Positions 60,360 through 64,000 of a stretch of 64,000 bases of DNA are shown here, piece by piece. The notes beneath the pieces were generated by a model that was given only the letters and a program-made list of their open reading frames with translations, was not told the DNA's origin and made no database searches. The stretch is from Plectosphaerella cucumerina (Eukaryota > Ascomycota > Sordariomycetes > Glomerellales > Plectosphaerellaceae), in assembly GCA_020746995.1 (NCBI GenBank), contig JAGPXD010000004.1, positions 2,666,001 to 2,730,000 on the forward strand. The letters are read 5' to 3'. The position numbers and the translations under genes were made by a program. Every line of letters begins with the position of its first letter. Within the stretch, counting starts at the first letter, position 1.

Positions 60360-61229
60360 ATGGCAGACGCATCCTTAGGAGTTGCAGAAATGCATCATCT
60401 GGTGGCAAATCTCCGGTCGGTCTCTCACCAGTACGTAAAATTTGACGCTCTCCGTCCCTTGATTCTAACCACCACATCAAATCATCCACAAAGCATATTC
60501 AAGAGATGATGTGGATCTTCTACTCTTCATCGGTGAAGAACAGCACGACAAGCGCCCCTCTCCGAATCGTCCCTATCGCCGCTCAAGCATCTTTCGACAC
60601 CTTGCCCGACCGAGGTCCCAGCCTCAGCATCACCGCCTCCTCGACCAAGCGGCCTTAGCCAGCGTACTCGGCTGGCAGGGTGGCCCCGAACTGCTCATCA
60701 AACGCCTCCTCTTCCTCCCCCCCAGAAGCATGTTGGCGAGCCAAGTCTTCGCGGCTCTCGCAGGGCTTGAATCTGCTGAGGTTAGATCGACGGGTGGCAC
60801 CCGAAATGATGCGGCCGAGTGCCTTCTCTCCCAGCTTCTTGAGGATCCCGCGTTGACAACGCAGTTTCCCACTATCAGTCCAGGGTACTGCGTCTCAATG
60901 GCTGGAACAGATCAGCGACGAAAACTTCTGGGGCCAGCGAGGCATCTTCCTCAGCATGGCGTTCTCAACGCTCCTCTTGATCCGAAGGCATGTGCTTCAG
61001 GAGAAGACCCCCCTTGACGTCGTGGAATCGGAAGACCCGGTATGGGCCTGGGCCGCTGGCTGGGATCGGGGCTGCGCCGGAGGGAAGGTGTTGGACGTCG
61101 ACGGCCAGTTGCATCAGGTCGATGAAGCACTTCTCGACCTTGTATCGTGTTACTTTCTGGCAACTTCCGGCATTCGACTTGGCGCAGCTCACTCTCGAGA
61201 ATTGTGGTGCGTCTTCTTGGCGTCTTTGA
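60360..61229 (+). CDS. Candidate orphan gene, four exons, function unknown
   Basis: Model: exons 60360-60430, 60504-60780, 60884-61141 and 61188-61229, giving 215 residues. Introns are 73 bp (GTACGT, TCTAAC, TCAAG), 103 bp (GTTAGA...TCCAG) and 46 bp (GTATCG...GCAG). All joins keep the frame. The product starts MADASLGVAEMHHLVANLRS, has a basic region at about 40-65, a hydrophobic helix in exon 3 (GIFLSMAFSTLLLIRRHV, about 130-148) and an acidic segment rich in Val/Asp/Trp, ending TLENCGASSWRL. No signal peptide. I do not recognise a family. It ends about 155 bp before the 3' end of the 5S gene on the other strand. The second and third introns are the weakest points of the model. Confidence 0.4.
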
Positions 61230-61377
61230 CGGCCCCGTAGAGGTTCTAGATGACCGCGATACAGCCACCGGCGGTATGGGCGCCATGGCTGGTGACGAAG
61301 CATATGCCCCTGAACAGGTCGCGATCGAAGACGTGGGTACGTTGGGGGCTTAGTCAACCCTGCCCAGGAGGAAGGGC

Positions 61378-61382
61378 AAAAA
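61378..61382 (-). terminator. RNA polymerase III terminator (T5) of the 5S gene
   Basis: On the minus strand five T residues follow the 5S 3' end after one base. This is the usual stop signal for RNA polymerase III. Confidence 0.75.
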
Positions 61383-61383
61383 T

Positions 61384-61502
61384 ACATACAACACCGGGGA
61401 TTCGCTGGTCGTCACCGACCCAACTACTGATCCGGCGCTCACCAGTTTAACTAGGGGAGAGCGGACGGGATCCCGTGTTCTCTGGTGGCTATGGTCGTAT
61501 GT
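61384..61502 (-). rRNA. 5S ribosomal RNA (dispersed copy)
   Basis: 119 nt. The minus strand reads ACATACGACCATAGCCACC at its 5' end and GGTGTTGTATGT at its 3' end, the two strands of helix I. The internal control region shows the conserved AGTTGGGTCGGTGACGACC and GCGAATCCC blocks. Helix II pairs CACCAG with CTGGTG. From memory, Neurospora 5S has a different but also paired sequence there, which would be a compensatory change and argues for a working gene rather than a pseudogene. Filamentous ascomycetes scatter 5S genes around the genome and transcribe them with RNA polymerase III through the internal promoter. Confidence 0.93.
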
Positions 61503-61692
61503 ACTAGGACGGTAGTCTCGGCGTTCTCAAGAGGTTAGAGCGTCAAGCCCAGGGTCAACAGGTTGCTTAAAAGCAAAGGTAGATCAGAGATGGTTGTGGG
61601 ATGTTTGTCTTCCAGCTTGAGGGGTACTGGAAAAGGCCGAGAGATAAAACGAAAGCACCTAGCAGTACTCGTCGATGGAACCATTTTGAGCG

Positions 61693-62346
61693 ATGAATCA
61701 TGTCGTTGCCAGTCTTGCTGCTCTTCTGGCTTCCCTTCTTGTCCCCAAGATGGTCCTCGCCAAAGTTGAACCCCTGGCATGCTCATCATTCAGGGGCAGC
61801 TGTGCCGGGCCCCTCCTGGACAACAGTCAGTTTTTCACAACACCACCCAGAACCACAACGAAGACAATACCACCGAATCACCGACGGCACATCCCATCCA
61901 CCATGGTCAAGAAACACCATCAACAGCATTTCTGTTCTCCCTCCCCTCCCGTGTCATTCACCACCCAAGCTGGTCCGTGCACCACCCATCGACAAGGACT
62001 GCGACCCGACACGGGGGACCGAGCTCCACCCGCTCGCGATGGCGCCGAACCACGCGGACCCGCAACGCAAGGGGCCCTAAACGACGGCCCCTGTCACCTG
62101 CAGCGGGACACGCCGTGGCCGCCCACCCATCTCGACCGGCGGGGGGAGGATGTCCCCGAAAGCCCCCGACAGCAGATGGCCCGCGCGCCCAGCCACACCA
62201 CTGGGCCGCTGGCACACACACCCGACGGCGGGAAGCAGCGGCCGACCAACCCGCGACGTCGGGTATTCAGCCTCAACCTGGGAAGATCCACACGCAACTT
62301 CGACCTCGCTCCATCGACCCCAAACAGCCCACGGCTTCCACGATAG
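61693..62346 (+). CDS. Candidate secreted protein, structure uncertain
   Basis: A frame with a true ATG whose first 24 residues look like a signal peptide (MNHVVASLAALLASLLVPKM, then VLA before the likely cleavage). Two cysteines follow closely (ACSSFRGSCAG). After LLDN the frame meets a good donor (GTCAGT at 61812), so exon 1 probably ends there. An acceptor at about 61967 (CCCAAG) would rejoin the same frame and give a protein starting TGPCTTH after the join. The downstream part of the frame is Pro/Arg-rich and less convincing. No known effector or toxin family is recognised. The mature part may be short. Confidence 0.25.
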   Translation: MNHVVASLAALLASLLVPKMVLAKVEPLACSSFRGSCAGPLLDNSQFFTTPPRTTTKTIPPNHRRHIPSTMVKKHHQQHFCSPSPPVSFTTQAGPCTTHRQGLRPDTGDRAPPARDGAEPRGPATQGALNDGPCHLQRDTPWPPTHLDRRGEDVPESPRQQMARAPSHTTGPLAHTPDGGKQRPTNPRRRVFSLNLGRSTRNFDLAPSTPNSPRLPR

Positions 62347-62829
62347 CCTTGTAAGGCAAAACCTGCGAACTATTAGCATCAATCCATCTCAGAATTGAAT
62401 TCGTACCTTTTCGAATTACCAGCGAAGCGCCGACGCCGCCACCATGCACATCATCACCACCACAGCATCGGCCCATCACCTTGGAGAGACCAATTTGCAT
62501 TGTCGGCAAGACCCGGAAGCCCTGTCTATCCCCCGCCTTTCTGTCCATGTCTACCCTCCTGATGAACTGGGCCCACTAACAAGAGGTGTTGCCGACCTTG
62601 TTCGTACCCGAGGCTCGATTCAACGTCCCAGCCCTAGCCTGATTTCCCACCAGTACTTGATGCCGTCGCCTGCATCGCCAAGACCGATCATCCCAAAGAC
62701 TCTGACAACCAAGCGTCCGAACCAAACCGTTCAAAAACCGGGCAATCCATCCTCATCCTGGAAACAGAAGCAGGTAATGGCTACAGCCGACCGACCTTTA
62801 TGGCAGCCGATGAGACACATCCATGGCGA
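62347..62829. other. Intergenic, 3' of the RRM-protein gene
   Basis: About 480 bp containing the 3' UTR of the RRM-protein gene. Frames here have no recognisable content. Confidence 0.4.
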
Positions 62830-64000
62830 CTACTGTCCGAAGGCACGACGGAGGACGCGCTCCACGCAGATGAGCTCGCGCTCGATGCAGTTGGCCAGCG
62901 TCTCCGTGTCGAAGCCGGGGCCGGCGGCACGGTGGAGCTCGACCCAGAAGTCACCAAAGTAGCTCTCGGTCTTGGCGTCGGTGAGCTTCTGGATGGCGAT
63001 GCGGGTCGCGAGAGGGACGGCCTCGCGAAGACGCAGAGTCTCCTCGCGGATGACGGCGATGTACCACTTATTTCCCCGACAATGGTCAGTTCTGGGCATC
63101 CATGGGGGGACGGGGGGACGTACCTCGAGCAGATCAAGCGGAACATTGTGCTTCGGACGGAGTCCATAGAGGTGGCACCACGAAGCCGCAAAGCGAGGAA
63201 GGCAGTACGCCAGAGCTTGCTTGCCATTCATGTTGAGGAGATAGACGAAGTCGTCCTTCTGGGTCATGGTGAAACCGGGGCACAGCATGACTGCGCTTCT
63301 GAGGCGGCCCAGCAGCTGCGGATTGAGGTTCATCGAATCAGACTGGTTGATGATGGCATTCTTCAGACGCATGATCAGCTGGAAGGCGCACTGGAAGATG
63401 GCGTCACGCTGGCGGACGGTGATGCCCTCGGGGCAGCACCAGGGCATCTTCTTCAGGGTGGAGATGAGGCACTCGTACGGGCGCTGGGGGCATTCCTTGG
63501 AGAAGGGCGCCTGTTGCTCATGGTCAGTACATCCCCGTCGCCGGCTTCTAAAGGGGTGGTTCGTTGCTACTCACGCGGTACGGGGCGTCAACATGCTTGA
63601 CGAGCATGACCATCTCCTCCTCCGAGATGAAGCCGCGGAAGTTTCCGTAGACGCGGTCGGTGCGATCGGGCAGGATGAGGGGAATGTTGTCGTCCCAGAC
63701 GACATTGTTGGCGCGGGGGAAGAGATCCTTCATGAGATCGGCCTGGTCGCAGACCTCCATGATGATGGTACGATCGCCCAGACGAGGGGGCTTCTCGCCA
63801 GATTTGAGCTTTCTGAAGCGGGCCATCGCATTGACGGCATCGACTCTGTCGACGAACTCGACGTAGGCATCGTTGGTCTTGGACGAGACGCGGTCCATGA
63901 TGATGTGGACGGGCTCATCAACGTCGTTGAGGATGCGGCCATTCTTGCCGAAGAGGGCGATGATCTCGCAGCGCCTGGTGTTGAACGGGATCTGGGCCTT
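62830..64000 (-). CDS. RRM-type RNA-binding protein, C-terminal part
   Basis: Partial gene whose 5' end lies beyond the right edge. Visible exons are >64000-63575, 63510-63124 and 63066-62830. Introns are 64 bp (GTGAGT, ACTGAC, ACAG) and 57 bp (GTACGT, ACTGAC, TAAG); the second is frame-preserving and stop-free. The upstream part contains an RRM (IPFNTRRCEIIALFGKNGRI ... DAYVEFVDRVDAVNAM), followed by a second conserved region (VYGNFRGFISEEEMVMLVKH, then KECPQRPYECLISTLKKMPW) and a helical C-terminus ending VLRRAFGQ. I recall such proteins in other ascomycetes only as RRM-containing RNA-binding proteins; no specific role can be given from this fragment. Confidence 0.78.

Noticed and set aside
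1..64000. tRNA genes, CRISPR arrays, intact transposons, secondary-metabolite clusters
   Set aside because: I searched by eye for B-box sequences, regular direct repeats with spacers, transposase or reverse-transcriptase motifs and synthase domains and found none that hold up; a covariance and profile search would settle it.

Overview
The window comes from the nuclear genome of a filamentous ascomycete, most probably a Sordariomycete. The evidence is short introns (about 46-290 bp, mostly 49-70) with GT...CTRAC...AG signals, GC-rich third codon positions in the conserved genes, a dispersed 5S rRNA gene, and orthologues of typical Pezizomycotina proteins (ApsA/Num1, RfeG, ASH1, Pfa5). I see no bacterial-style operon, CRISPR array, intact transposon or biosynthetic cluster.

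Conserved genes, left to right: an NVJ2-like PH/SMP lipid-transfer protein (minus, cut by the left edge); num1/apsA, a cortical nuclear-positioning and dynein-anchor protein (minus); cwc24, a splicing factor whose zinc finger is completed by a 9-nt microexon (plus); atg3, the autophagy E2 enzyme (plus); a Sat4/Hal4-type kinase (minus); a conserved coiled-coil protein (plus, 25.3-27.3 kb); isn1, an IMP 5'-nucleotidase (minus); an importin-7-type karyopherin, Sxm1/Nmd5 (minus, seven exons); an RfeG-type regulator (minus); rad30, DNA polymerase eta with ubiquitin-binding zinc finger and C-terminal PIP-like box (minus); pfa5, a palmitoyltransferase (minus); ash1, an H3K36-type SET methyltransferase with a histone-H1-like tail (minus); a dispersed 5S rRNA gene (minus, 61.4 kb); and the C-terminal part of an RRM protein (minus, cut by the right edge). 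These are housekeeping genes from unrelated pathways and form no single system.

Between them lie long gene-poor stretches (16.2-25.3, 34.4-37.9, 43.8-54.4 and 57.2-62.8 kb). Reading these with introns in mind gives several candidate lineage-specific genes with no family I recognise. Two encode small cysteine-rich proteins sharing a CCQC...HVxCxxC pattern (46.6 and 52.0 kb, on either side of pfa5). Others are a four-exon 308-residue model (49.6-50.8 kb), a two-exon model with a chromodomain-like stretch and a Cys-rich tail (59.4-60.2 kb), a four-exon 215-residue model (60.4-61.2 kb) and a possible secreted protein (61.7 kb). They rest only on open frames and splice signals that fit together; joining open frames across GT/AG sites can succeed by chance in GC-rich DNA, so they are scored low to moderate. 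They are the most plausible place for something undescribed.
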